From assembly GCA_944325785.1 (NCBI GenBank), contig CALVBN010000009.1:19234-83233 (forward strand): a DNA stretch of 64,000 bases, in the 5' to 3' direction. Of the stretch, positions 34,885-43,290 are shown one piece after another. This stretch comes from Candidatus Gastranaerophilales bacterium (GTDB lineage Bacteria > Cyanobacteriota > Vampirovibrionia > Gastranaerophilales > Gastranaerophilaceae). The translations under genes and the position numbers were made by a program. The notes beneath the pieces were generated by a model that saw only the letters and a list, made by a program, of their open reading frames with translations, had not been told where the DNA came from and did not search any database. The first letter of the stretch is position 1. Every line of letters starts with the position of its first letter.

Positions 34885-34951
34885 CAAAAAATAAAGGTTC
34901 GTGAGGAAATCCCCGCGAACCACAGAGTCGTAATACTGAATGAAAATTTAT

Positions 34952-35974
34952 TTATTTGTTATTTCTGTAATATTCTCTAATCTTAACTTTTGGCACTACT
35001 GACATACCAGGAATGATTGAGTATTCTTTAGGATCAATTTTTTCCGTAAATACGATTTTTACAGGAATTCTCTGTACAATCTTAACGAATGACCCTACAG
35101 CATTTTCAGGCGGGAAAAGACTTGCTTTGGCGCCGGAGCTTCTTTGAATACTGTCAACTTTACCCTTGAATACTTTATCCGGATAAGTATCTATTTTGAT
35201 ATCTACATCCATACCTTCTTTCATTTTAGTCAGCTGGGTTTCTTTATAGTTTGCAACAACCCATACATCATGCGGAACAATTACAAACAAAGGAGAACCA
35301 GGCTGAACCATCATACCTACTTCAACTTTTTTATTGGAAACCGTTCCGTCAATCGGCGCCAAAATGTCAGTATATTCTAATGCAAGTTCTGCCGCACGTT
35401 TTTGTGCCTTTAAAACGTTTAAGTCTGCATCGGCAACCTTTGCATTTCTGGAAGGATCCTTTGAAAAAATAGATTGTTCGGCAGAAGTCTGCTTTGCCTG
35501 TTTGCTTTCCAAATCTGTTCTTGCTCTGTCCAAAGTTTGTTTTGATACAGCACCTGCAGCATACAAGTTTTCATATCTTTCAACATCCTTCTGAGCAAGT
35601 GCGATTTCTGAATTAGCAGCGTTCAAATCTGCATGAGCATTTTCTTGATTTAATAAAGCACGCTCATATGCTGCTGTTGCCTGATCAAGCTTTACCTGAT
35701 AATCAATTTTATCAATAACGGCAACAACCTGTCCCGCTTTAACCGGCTGGTTATCTTCCACAAGAACTTTTACTATCTGACCGGAAACTTTCGGAGAAAC
35801 AGAAACCGTTGTTGTTTCTACATAAGCATCATCTGTAGACTGGCAGCCTAAATATTCATATATAAAATATCCGGCAATTATTATGCCAAGCAGCGCCAAA
35901 AATGAAAATATATACCGTTTTTTTACAGGTAGTTTCCTTGTATTTTCTTCTTCTATTTTATTTTCTTCACTCAT
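34952..35974 (-). CDS. emrA: EmrA/HlyD-family membrane fusion protein
   Basis: This periplasmic adaptor links an inner-membrane exporter to a TolC-type channel. The 340-residue protein has one N-terminal transmembrane helix (about residues 20-40, ...FLALLGIIIAGYFIYEYL), the lipoyl-like halves (VSPKVSGQIVKVLVEDNQPVKAGQ and LAPIDGTVSNKKVEVGMMVQPG), a long coiled-coil hairpin (~95-185) and the beta-barrel domain. The DDAYVETTTVSVSPKVSG sequence is typical of EmrA. It lies 17 bp after the MarR gene on the same strand and is divergent from a TolC-like gene. No EmrB-type transporter is found next to it. Confidence 0.9.
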   Translation of the reverse strand: MSEENKIEEENTRKLPVKKRYIFSFLALLGIIIAGYFIYEYLGCQSTDDAYVETTTVSVSPKVSGQIVKVLVEDNQPVKAGQVVAVIDKIDYQVKLDQATAAYERALLNQENAHADLNAANSEIALAQKDVERYENLYAAGAVSKQTLDRARTDLESKQAKQTSAEQSIFSKDPSRNAKVADADLNVLKAQKRAAELALEYTDILAPIDGTVSNKKVEVGMMVQPGSPLFVIVPHDVWVVANYKETQLTKMKEGMDVDIKIDTYPDKVFKGKVDSIQRSSGAKASLFPPENAVGSFVKIVQRIPVKIVFTEKIDPKEYSIIPGMSVVPKVKIREYYRNNK

Positions 35975-35991
35975 AATTACACCTTTTCTAT

Positions 35992-36456
35992 TTATATTTG
36001 TATCTCTAATGTTTCTTTTAATACATTTCTTAAATCTTTAAGTAAATCGCCAACTCTAGCGATATCGCTGTTATTAATTCTTTCCTTAACAAGCACAAAA
36101 TGCGGTTTAATTTTTTCTGTAGCTTCTTCCGTTTTTTTTCTTCCCGCTTTTGTAATCTCTACTATCTTCACAGGACGATTATTTTTTATGGAAAGTTTAC
36201 GTGTAATAAATCCTTTTTTTTCCAATGCATCTAGCAGCTTTCCGGTATTTGCCCTGTCTTTTAATATCAATTTTGCCAAATCCCTCTGGCACATTGTCGG
36301 ATTACATAATAAAACATCAAGAACCGAAAATTCTTCAACAGAGATGCCTGCATTAAATTTATCAAACACCTGCTGTCCCAGAAGTTTACAATATCGTGCA
36401 GTTAATTCTATCTGATAGAAAATATTGTCAGTGTAATGTTCTTCCAATTTTGTCAA
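35992..36456 (-). CDS. MarR-family transcriptional regulator
   Basis: This 154-residue winged-helix repressor has the MarR core TMCQRDLAKLILKDRANTGKLLDALEKKGFITRKLSIKNNRPVKIVEITKAG, with recognition helix and wing, flanked by dimerising helices. It probably controls the divergent TolC-like gene and its own operon with emrA through the palindrome at 36488-36505. The start is probably a TTG (36456, or four codons later, where AGGGGA is better spaced). MarR proteins respond to phenolic or other toxic ligands, and the efflux genes beside it fit that role. Confidence 0.88.
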   Translation of the reverse strand: MTKLEEHYTDNIFYQIELTARYCKLLGQQVFDKFNAGISVEEFSVLDVLLCNPTMCQRDLAKLILKDRANTGKLLDALEKKGFITRKLSIKNNRPVKIVEITKAGRKKTEEATEKIKPHFVLVKERINNSDIARVGDLLKDLRNVLKETLEIQI

Positions 36457-36487
36457 TCCCCTGTTTAAAGTATGTTTTTTTTACAAC

Positions 36488-36519
36488 ATGTTGCAAATGC
36501 AACATAGTTATGTTATCAT
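36488..36519 (+). promoter_or_regulatory. TolC-like gene promoter with MarR operator
   Basis: TTGCAA (36491-36496), a 17-bp spacer and TATCAT (36514-36519) face the plus strand. The palindrome ATGTTGCA-AA-TGCAACAT (36488-36505) covers the -35, as expected for a MarR binding site. Confidence 0.7.
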
Positions 36520-36557
36520 TGTTGTCAGAAAAAATCAAGTACCTTTGGAGAAGAAAA

Positions 36558-37973
36558 ATGAAAAAGTTATTAACATTGGCTATATTGTTCTCATTGGGGA
36601 TGGGAAATGTTGTTCCCGTAATTGCTGCAGAAAAAGCGGGAAAAACTGTTTTATCAGCAGGTGCAGAAGAGAACGTAGACAAGAATAAGAAAAAAGAGAA
36701 AGGAGCTGATAAAATCACTCCGCAAAAAAATAAATATGAATACATCAATATGTCATGGTGGGGACAGTTTAATGATGATATTTTAAACGGTTATATTATT
36801 AAAGCCGTTGAAAATAACAAAGATTTAAAAATGGCTACATTAACAATTGATGAATATTATCAAAATGTTATTATGCAGAGAGCCGGAGAACTTCCTCAGT
36901 TACAGGCAGGATTTTTGCCGGGTTACGGCGGTATAATGAATCATGAAGCAGGTAGTTTTTTACTTCCTATTATAGCAAGTTACGAACTTGATTTGTTCGG
37001 GAAAAATCATAATAAAACAACTGCAATCAGGAAATTGTATGAATCTTCTATTCTTGACGAACAGGCTGCATATATTTCAATAGCATCATCAGTCGGCAGT
37101 GTTTATATAAATATAGTTAAACTGGACGCTATGATTGATTTGCAGGAAGATATTGTAAAGTTAAGAAAAGAAATTTTTGATATAATGACAATCAGCAATG
37201 CAGAAGGCATTATTTCGACTTCTGATTTGGTAAAGGCTAATCAATCTTACATTTCAGGAGTTACAGACTTAACTGATTTGAAAAAAGAAAGAACCAAATT
37301 ACTGCATCAGCTTGCAGTCTTGACAGGCGACAGTCCTAATAATATTGAGGAATACAAAAGAATTGATTATAGAGAACTTGCGTTTTCCGGAAATATTCCT
37401 GAATTTGTAAATTCTGATGTAATCATGAAGCGCCCCGATTATATCAAGGCGGAAAAAATGCTTGAAAAAGCGGGAATTGATGTAAAAGTTGCAAGAAAAG
37501 AAATGCTTCCGTCTTTGAATCTCGGCGGGCTGCTGCTATTTAACTCAACAAATTTCGGAAGCTTGTTTACGACTAACAATATGTTGTGGGGATTTGGCGG
37601 AGGAATTATTCAGCCTCTGTTTATGGGCGGAAAGCTTAGGGCTAATTTAAAATCCAAAAAGATTGCTTACGAGAAAAGTCTAAAGAATTATGAAAAAGTT
37701 AACCTAACTTCTATGCAGGAAGTCAATGACTCTCTTGTATCAGTCAATATGGACAAGGAAAAGCTTACTAAGCAGAAGAAAATACAAGAACTTGAGAAAA
37801 AAGACTTTGAGCTTTCTAAGTGCAAATTTGCTCAAGGAACGATTGCAAAGCTTGATTTGAATCAAAGAGAGGAAAATCTGCTTTCAGTAAACAAAATGGT
37901 ATATTCAAGCGAGTTTGACTGTATGATAGATTATATAAGCTTCTATAAAGCAATTGCAGCACAAAATATTTAA
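36558..37973 (+). CDS. TolC/OprM-type outer-membrane efflux channel
   Basis: A 471-residue outer membrane factor with a signal peptide (MKKLLTLAILFSLGMGN...VIAAE), a lysine-rich linker (residues ~40-60), then the two-fold OEP repeat: WWGQFNDDILNGYIIKAVENNKDLKMA opening the first repeat and VIMKRPDYIKAEKMLEKAGIDVKVARKEMLPSLNLGG the second. Long helices alternate with barrel strands. It has no lipobox Cys. GGAGAAG precedes the ATG at 36558. Longer in-frame readings overlap the marR promoter. Together with EmrA it would form a tripartite exporter needing an inner-membrane pump encoded elsewhere. Confidence 0.88.
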   Translation: MKKLLTLAILFSLGMGNVVPVIAAEKAGKTVLSAGAEENVDKNKKKEKGADKITPQKNKYEYINMSWWGQFNDDILNGYIIKAVENNKDLKMATLTIDEYYQNVIMQRAGELPQLQAGFLPGYGGIMNHEAGSFLLPIIASYELDLFGKNHNKTTAIRKLYESSILDEQAAYISIASSVGSVYINIVKLDAMIDLQEDIVKLRKEIFDIMTISNAEGIISTSDLVKANQSYISGVTDLTDLKKERTKLLHQLAVLTGDSPNNIEEYKRIDYRELAFSGNIPEFVNSDVIMKRPDYIKAEKMLEKAGIDVKVARKEMLPSLNLGGLLLFNSTNFGSLFTTNNMLWGFGGGIIQPLFMGGKLRANLKSKKIAYEKSLKNYEKVNLTSMQEVNDSLVSVNMDKEKLTKQKKIQELEKKDFELSKCKFAQGTIAKLDLNQREENLLSVNKMVYSSEFDCMIDYISFYKAIAAQNI

Positions 37974-37991
37974 TCCAAAACTAACCAAAAA

Positions 37992-38021
37992 GGGCGTTTC
38001 TAAAAGAAACGCCCTTTTTTT
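37992..38021 (+). terminator. Terminator of the TolC-like gene
   Basis: A 9-bp GC-rich stem (37992-38000 with 38006-38014) and 5-nt loop are followed by seven T. A preceding A-run makes it work for the minus-strand gene as well. Confidence 0.9.
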
Positions 38022-38027
38022 ATGCAT

Positions 38028-38894
38028 TTATCTTAAAAAGTTTGTAATCACTCTCTTTGCTTTGCAGAAGAAGCATGAATCTTTTTCGTGTATTTCCTTA
38101 ATCTCCGCTATCTTATACGGTTCCGGCTGGGGAGTTCTCTGGTATTTTACAGCAGGAATTCCGAGGAGCATTACATAGACCGGTTTGTAACCGGACGGAA
38201 TTTCAAGCATTTCACAGATTTCCGGAAAGAACTTCAAACAAACTTCCGCAAATCCGCACCAGCAGGTTCCAAGCCCCAGATGCTGGGCATAAAGTTCAAA
38301 ATAACTCAGCGCAATAATCGGATCTTCCATTGCACAAGGCGCGCTGATCGGAGAAGATACAACAACCATATGAGGCGCGCCTCTAAAAATAACATCTTCG
38401 CCGTTCAAAAATGAATCCTTATATTTTGAAAATTTATTGACCAGAGGCGAAATTGCTTTATAAGAAAGCGTTTTAATAATCAAATCATTAACCCGTTTTC
38501 TAATAATATCCATAGCAGATTTCTTTTCAACAATAGAAAAATGCAAAGCATGGGAATTGCATCCGGTCGGAATATAAGGAAGCATAGCTTTTAATTTATT
38601 GAATGTTTCTTCAGAAATCTCTTCATCTTTGTATTGTCTTACACTTCTTCTTGACTTAATCAGACTCAGAATGTTGTCATAATTAACTACCTCAGATTCA
38701 TCCGGATTTTTGCCGTTAAAAGATAAGGCGCCTGTAGGACATATTGCCATACAATGCTGGCAGGAAATACAGCGCGATTCATCTTTCATTTCCGGAAAAT
38801 TTTCTTTGTTAAAACCAATGCATCCGGAAAGGCAATCGCTTATACAAAGCCCGCATCGGATACATTTATCCTTGTTAATTTCAATTGTTTTCAT
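38028..38894 (-). CDS. Ferredoxin-nitroreductase fusion flavoprotein
   Basis: This 288-residue protein has an N-terminal 2x[4Fe-4S] ferredoxin domain (CIRCGLCISDC and CISCQHCMAICP, about residues 10-55) and a nitroreductase fold domain (LIKSRRSVRQYKDEEISEETF, then IPTGCNSHALHFSIVE and HLGLGTCWCGFAE). The FMN-binding R-R-S-V-R motif is intact. Such fusions pass low-potential electrons to nitro, quinone or unknown substrates in anaerobes. A Cys cluster near the end (DSCFFCKAK) may be structural. AAAGGAG precedes the ATG at 38894. A second, simple nitroreductase is at 41182-41784. Confidence 0.88.
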   Translation of the reverse strand: MKTIEINKDKCIRCGLCISDCLSGCIGFNKENFPEMKDESRCISCQHCMAICPTGALSFNGKNPDESEVVNYDNILSLIKSRRSVRQYKDEEISEETFNKLKAMLPYIPTGCNSHALHFSIVEKKSAMDIIRKRVNDLIIKTLSYKAISPLVNKFSKYKDSFLNGEDVIFRGAPHMVVVSSPISAPCAMEDPIIALSYFELYAQHLGLGTCWCGFAEVCLKFFPEICEMLEIPSGYKPVYVMLLGIPAVKYQRTPQPEPYKIAEIKEIHEKDSCFFCKAKRVITNFLR

Positions 38895-38961
38895 ATTCAC
38901 TCCTTTATTGTTTGGCATCTCTAACATTGACTAACACTAAATTTTGAGGTTTAATGACATT

Positions 38962-39906
38962 ATGTTAATATCTATTCTTGAAAAAATCAATGGGTTGAAT
39001 GAGAGTTTGAACGATTTTATTTTTGCACCGCTCTACACCCTTGCAGACAAACTTTCTATCAGTGATTGGATTGTCGACGCGTTTATTGACAGTATCAGCC
39101 TAATCCCGTTTCTGTTCGTCGTATTTGTACTCATTGAACTTGTGGAATTTTATTATGCAGACAAGATTAATTCACTTTTAAAAGGGGCAGGCAAAGGAAG
39201 CGCCGCAATCGGAGCCTTGGCTGCAATTATTCCGCAATGCGGTTTTTCTGTTATTGCAAGCAGTCTTTACGCTAAACGCATTATAACCAGAGGATGTCTT
39301 ATTGCAGTTTATCTTGCAACTTCCGATGAAACCATCCCGATTCTGCTTGCAACTCCGAGCAAAGCATATTTGATTGTGCCGATAGTCGGAATAAAACTCT
39401 TAATCGGTATTTTAGCGGGATATTTGATTGATTTTGCCATTCCGCAAAAAACAGAAAATACCCAAAATAATGAAGAAGAAATTATTGCAGAAGAAGGATG
39501 CTGCAAACACGGACTTGAACACGGACACAAGCGCGAACTTTTAATTCATCCTGTTATACACACTGCAAATGTTTTTATTTTCGTTCTTATAATAACATTA
39601 ATTATAAATTATTGTTTAACAAACGTTACAATTACTGATTTCATACAGGGCGGAAAATATATCCAGCCCGTAATTGCTTCCTTTGTCGGTCTGATTCCCA
39701 ATTGCGCAATATCAATCGGAATAACAATGATGCTTATAAAAGGAACCATCTCTTTCGGGGCTGCAATGAGCGGGCTGCTCTCCAACGCAGGATTAGGATT
39801 GCTTGTTCTGCTTAAGAATAATGATTTTAAAGACACCGTAAAAATTATTGCAATACTTCTTATAATAAGTATTCTATCCGGACTTGCAATTAATTTTGTA
39901 TCATAA
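38962..39906 (+). CDS. Putative 10-TM heavy-metal/arsenic exporter (ArsP_2-like permease)
   Basis: This ~315-residue polytopic membrane protein has two similar halves carrying AAIIPQCGFSVIASSLYAKRIITRG and GLIPNCAISIGITMMLIKGTISFG, the P-x-C motifs of the 10-TM heavy-metal exporter family. Also present are YLATSDETIPILLATP and HPVIHTANVFIFVLIITL. The central loop has CCKHGLEHGHKRE, a His/Cys cluster suited to metal binding. I start at the ATG at 38962. A TTG at 38944 would add six residues. It is divergent from the ferredoxin-nitroreductase. The metal is not known. Confidence 0.75.
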   Translation: MLISILEKINGLNESLNDFIFAPLYTLADKLSISDWIVDAFIDSISLIPFLFVVFVLIELVEFYYADKINSLLKGAGKGSAAIGALAAIIPQCGFSVIASSLYAKRIITRGCLIAVYLATSDETIPILLATPSKAYLIVPIVGIKLLIGILAGYLIDFAIPQKTENTQNNEEEIIAEEGCCKHGLEHGHKRELLIHPVIHTANVFIFVLIITLIINYCLTNVTITDFIQGGKYIQPVIASFVGLIPNCAISIGITMMLIKGTISFGAAMSGLLSNAGLGLLVLLKNNDFKDTVKIIAILLIISILSGLAINFVS

Positions 39907-39940
39907 GACAAAAATTTTTTTTACGTGTTTTATAAAAATC

Positions 39941-40927
39941 ATGAATATAACATTACTTTCAGAACAATACCCCAAAAGTCCTAATTTTAACGGGCATTCC
40001 AGACAAATTCAGACACAGCTTGATAAAATTTTAAATACATCTAATTTGCCAACTGTTCAAAAAGATGAATTTATAAGTCTTCTCAAAAAGGCAGATATTA
40101 CGCGCAGGGAAAAATTTATTGAAGAAGGCAGCCACAATGCAGTCTACAAGATTACAAGAAAATATGCCGCTAGAGTGCCAATCGGCTGGGAAAAAGTTAA
40201 AAATGACTGGACAGCAAAGCTTTCTATCGGTAAACAGATTTTCTCAAATTTAAAAAATTATTTTGGCGAGCCGATTGTGGAACTTGATAAATTTCAGATA
40301 TTACACAATGTCGGCAGACATTTACCCGCGGGGGTGCCGGAGCATTTGTCAAAAAGCTTAAGCAGAAACCGGATGAAGAAATACTACTTGAATACATATC
40401 TAAAAAAATTTGCAAGCATACCGCAGTCAAGCTATGATAATTTTGCACAGGATATGGCAAGACTTAATGATATAAAACTCGGAGCAAGAAGATACTGTGT
40501 TTTTGATTACCTAAACCCCAATAACGTTGTATTGAGCAAAGGAAAACTATATCTCGTTGATGAAATTGATACAAATTGCGATAAATCATACGCTAACACA
40601 ACTGCCAAGCTTTTGAATGTTTTTATCAACAGGTTAAACCGCAGATTTGAAGCGCCTAATATTCCGGACAATAAAACTGCACTTGTAAGAAAAATATTTA
40701 AAAAAGTTGTTCTTGCATCAAACAAAGCCGGTCTGCTCCATGCTGATACAAAAGAAGATTACGCATTCTGGCAGACGGCGCTGAAAAAATGCAGAATAAA
40801 AGAAGAACCCTATAACGTTTTGAATACATTAGAAGAAATTGAATCCCGCTTTCCGGTAGAAAAACGCACAGAAAAGATAAATAATTACTTAAACAGCCTG
40901 TTTTTTGAAAATCCTATAAACAGATGA
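39941..40927 (+). CDS. Protein-kinase-like protein with PNFNG N-terminal tag
   Basis: I recognise no named family, but the layout resembles a kinase fold. Residues 61-80 (EEGSHNAVYKITRKYAARVP) look like a glycine-loop strand pair, though the ATP-binding Lys is not obvious. Residues 188-198 (FDYLNPNNVVL) match the catalytic loop pattern HxDxxxxN with Asp189 and Asn194, and GKLYLVDEID (201-210) matches the strand leading to the metal-binding Asp of DFG (Asp207). The C-terminal ~110 residues are helical. The N terminus (YPKSPNFNGHS) shares an aromatic-x-Gly tag with the proteins at 13670 and 45585. It could be an effector or a small-molecule kinase. There is no Shine-Dalgarno sequence before the ATG. 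Confidence 0.5.
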   Translation: MNITLLSEQYPKSPNFNGHSRQIQTQLDKILNTSNLPTVQKDEFISLLKKADITRREKFIEEGSHNAVYKITRKYAARVPIGWEKVKNDWTAKLSIGKQIFSNLKNYFGEPIVELDKFQILHNVGRHLPAGVPEHLSKSLSRNRMKKYYLNTYLKKFASIPQSSYDNFAQDMARLNDIKLGARRYCVFDYLNPNNVVLSKGKLYLVDEIDTNCDKSYANTTAKLLNVFINRLNRRFEAPNIPDNKTALVRKIFKKVVLASNKAGLLHADTKEDYAFWQTALKKCRIKEEPYNVLNTLEEIESRFPVEKRTEKINNYLNSLFFENPINR

Positions 40928-40975
40928 TGCGCAATTTAAGTTCAAGTTATATTCTGCTATTAGGGGGAGAGTGTA

Positions 40976-41185
40976 ATGCTGAATCATGTAATTATTGAAC
41001 CGCCAAAAACAGAGATTTCCGGTTCTATAACAAAAAATTGGACAGAACAGGCGATAGAATGCTACAAGCTTAACGGCAACTGCAAAGAATGCTCTATTAA
41101 AAAAGCACATTATTCTTTTGACTGCCAGATGCCAAAAGTCATAGAAATCTTAAAGCTTATGAACGGCGAGCCGGAGCTTGATTAA
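40976..41185 (+). CDS. Small four-cysteine protein, 69 aa
   Basis: This short protein is preceded by a strong AGGGGGAGAG ribosome site. The middle part WTEQAIECYKLNGNCKECSIKKAH and later DCQMPKV give Cys-x6-Cys-x2-Cys-x11-Cys, suited to bind zinc or an iron-sulfur cluster. The rest is helical. I associate similar proteins with this lineage but cannot name a function. It converges with the nitroreductase gene with a 4-bp overlap. Confidence 0.6.
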   Translation: MLNHVIIEPPKTEISGSITKNWTEQAIECYKLNGNCKECSIKKAHYSFDCQMPKVIEILKLMNGEPELD

Positions 41186-41784
41186 AATTTAGAACCGATT
41201 TTTTCTAAGAAAATAACATCGTCAAAATCTTTACGTTTTTTCTCCGTAAGTGCGGGTTCTGCTTCATATCCTAATGTAATTATGGTAGATAAAATCTGCT
41301 TGGAATTTAGTCCGAGTATTTCTTTTACTCTTGCATAAACTTCCGGCAGAATTCCCGTGATTTCATTTCCCAAAGCTCCGATAATACAGGATTTAACATT
41401 CAATGACTCTGCCTCCAGCATCATATAAGAAATCGGATAAATAACCTGTTCCATTGTTCTAATAAGCAGTCCGTTATCCCCTTGCAATGCAGGATTGAGA
41501 GCAGGTTTAGATATATGAGTGATTTTTGCTTCTTCCCACCCGTTCAAATCCGCAACACATACAATTAAAGCATCCGCGTTTTTAACATGAGCCTGCCCTG
41601 CAGAAAGCTCTGATAACAAATCCTTTGTTTCCTGCGATTTTATCAAAATAAATTTCCAGCACTGAACATTCATCCAGGAGGGTGCAAGTCTGCCGGCTTC
41701 AAGAATTTTTCTCAAATCCTCATCCGGAATATGTTTGTCAGAATATTTTCTTACACTTTTTCTTGATTTAATTAAGTCTAACAT
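41182..41784 (-). CDS. Nitroreductase-family flavoprotein
   Basis: This 200-residue FMN enzyme has LIKSRKSVRKYSDKHIPDEDL (FMN phosphate-binding R-x-S-V-R), then EAGRLAPSWMNVQCWKFILI, and late GALGNEITGIL and ITLGYEAEPA, all standard positions. It uses NAD(P)H to reduce nitroaromatics, quinones or unknown substrates. AAGGAGG lies before the ATG. It is shorter than, and lacks the ferredoxin domain of, the homologue at 38028. The 95 bp upstream contain a C10 homopolymer inside a GGGGTAAAT-type repeat (41846-41878). Confidence 0.9.
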   Translation of the reverse strand: MLDLIKSRKSVRKYSDKHIPDEDLRKILEAGRLAPSWMNVQCWKFILIKSQETKDLLSELSAGQAHVKNADALIVCVADLNGWEEAKITHISKPALNPALQGDNGLLIRTMEQVIYPISYMMLEAESLNVKSCIIGALGNEITGILPEVYARVKEILGLNSKQILSTIITLGYEAEPALTEKKRKDFDDVIFLEKIGSKF

Positions 41785-41879
41785 ATTATCCTCCTTATAG
41801 ATTAATTCAGCTTTTTCATTTCTCGCCGGAGCCTCTTCTTATTATTGACCCCTATTATTTATTATTTACCCCCCCCCCG

Positions 41880-43196
41880 CTAGCCTTCGGCAAGGACTAC
41901 GGTAAAGTCGCTTCCGACAGAAAAGGTTTCGGTCGGGTCAAAAACAAACTGCATGTTATTTAACTCTGGCATTTTCTTCTGAAGCCAGTTAAAGAAATCT
42001 ACAGACACAGCATTTTTATTTGCAACAAACCTTGTGTGAGAAAGGTGTGTTATCTTCAGCATATTTACTTCAAAGCCGAGTTCGTTCAGCTTTTCCTTCA
42101 TCGCAACAGCTTCTTCTTCCTTTTTAGGAGAATACATAATACCGGCTTTAAACTTGGTGCCGTCTAAAGAAGGCTTATCACGATAAATCATCCTGTTTAT
42201 AACATCCTGCGTTTTTTTAGGATCCAAAATCCAGTAGCTTATGTATCCCTTCTGGTTTGGCGCTCCAGGAAGTGTTGCAATTTCAATTTTATTTTCATCA
42301 ACGCTTCTTGCAAACGCGGCATACTGTGATAATTCATAAAAACTCATATCAGTCTTGATGTATGTATTAAGCACATTCAAAACTTCTGGGATTTTTGTTA
42401 TCACCTGCGGGGAGTGCAGTTTTTCAAACAAACTGCGCATAAACCACTGCTGGCGCTGTGTGCGTCCGATATCACCGAGCCCGTCTTTTCTGTATCTTAA
42501 ATAACCGACAGCCTGCCTGCCGTTAAGTACGGTATTGCCTTTCTGCAGATCTATATGAAGCTTGCCGGCATAATCGTGGTATCTCATCGGTTTTTCTACA
42601 TAAATAGGAATACCTCCGAGAGCATCTACCACCTTTTCTACCGCTTCATCATGGACGATAATATATCTGTCTATCTTTATTCCGAAAGTTTCTTTCAAGG
42701 TCTTTTTAACTAAATCAATTCCTCCGAGAGCGTGAGCAGAGTTAATCTTTTGGATACCGTGGTTATCCGGCAGATAAACCTTGCTGTCACGTGGAATTGA
42801 GATTGCATTGATGGAATGAGTTTTGGGGTCGATATTCACTATAATTATTGTATCAGACCTTGTGCCATCCCATATATTACTGCTTCCTGTTCCGTTAGAA
42901 TCTACGCCGAGCAGGAGAATGTTCTGGCGCTTTGGAGAAAAAGGAACTTCAAAACCTTTGCCTTGTTTTTTTGAAAAGAAATGTCCGGCATCTTCTGCCT
43001 GTTCATTATCAAGCTTATTCAAAAAGAAATTGTTCTCTACAACCGTAACACATACAATTACTGCGCATAATACAGCTAGTACGATTGTAAACAGCAGTTT
43101 TGCAAAATTTGAAGTATCATCCCTTTCTTCCCGTATGTTCTTTAAAAATGCTTTATATTCTTCTTGTTGATTATTATTGTCATTTGCTATTTTCAT
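41880..43196 (-). CDS. LytR-CpsA-Psr (LCP) family glycopolymer ligase
   Basis: This 438-residue protein is anchored by one transmembrane helix (about residues 32-55, FAKLLFTIVLAVLCAVIVCVTVV). The extracytoplasmic LCP domain has NILLLGVDSNG, TRSDTIIIVNIDPKTHSINAISIPRDSKVY, INSAHALGG and GYLRYRKDGLGDIGRTQRQQ with the catalytic Arg/Asp set. A C-terminal LytR_C domain (from about residue 340, KAGIMYSPKKEEEAVAMK) follows. LCP enzymes transfer polymers from lipid carriers to peptidoglycan or proteins. I take the ATG at 43196. A longer frame reaches into the next gene's promoter. Confidence 0.9.
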   Translation of the reverse strand: MKIANDNNNQQEEYKAFLKNIREERDDTSNFAKLLFTIVLAVLCAVIVCVTVVENNFFLNKLDNEQAEDAGHFFSKKQGKGFEVPFSPKRQNILLLGVDSNGTGSSNIWDGTRSDTIIIVNIDPKTHSINAISIPRDSKVYLPDNHGIQKINSAHALGGIDLVKKTLKETFGIKIDRYIIVHDEAVEKVVDALGGIPIYVEKPMRYHDYAGKLHIDLQKGNTVLNGRQAVGYLRYRKDGLGDIGRTQRQQWFMRSLFEKLHSPQVITKIPEVLNVLNTYIKTDMSFYELSQYAAFARSVDENKIEIATLPGAPNQKGYISYWILDPKKTQDVINRMIYRDKPSLDGTKFKAGIMYSPKKEEEAVAMKEKLNELGFEVNMLKITHLSHTRFVANKNAVSVDFFNWLQKKMPELNNMQFVFDPTETFSVGSDFTVVLAEG

Positions 43197-43278
43197 ATGT
43201 AAATATACTCTCTTTACTAAAAAATTATATTTGAAGCATGTAGCAAAATCAATTATTGCAAATGTAACATTTTTAAAG

Positions 43279-43290
43279 TACAAAGATGGT
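43279..43290 (+). promoter_or_regulatory. -10-like TACAAA of the GT9 gene, leaderless type
   Basis: TACAAA (43279-43284), 6 nt, ATG at 43291. The hexamer is weaker than in the other cases. Confidence 0.35.

Noticed and set aside
41868..41879. C homopolymer as a phase-variation tract
   Set aside because: The run lies outside any coding region or promoter element, just past the LCP stop codon, so length changes would have no obvious effect.
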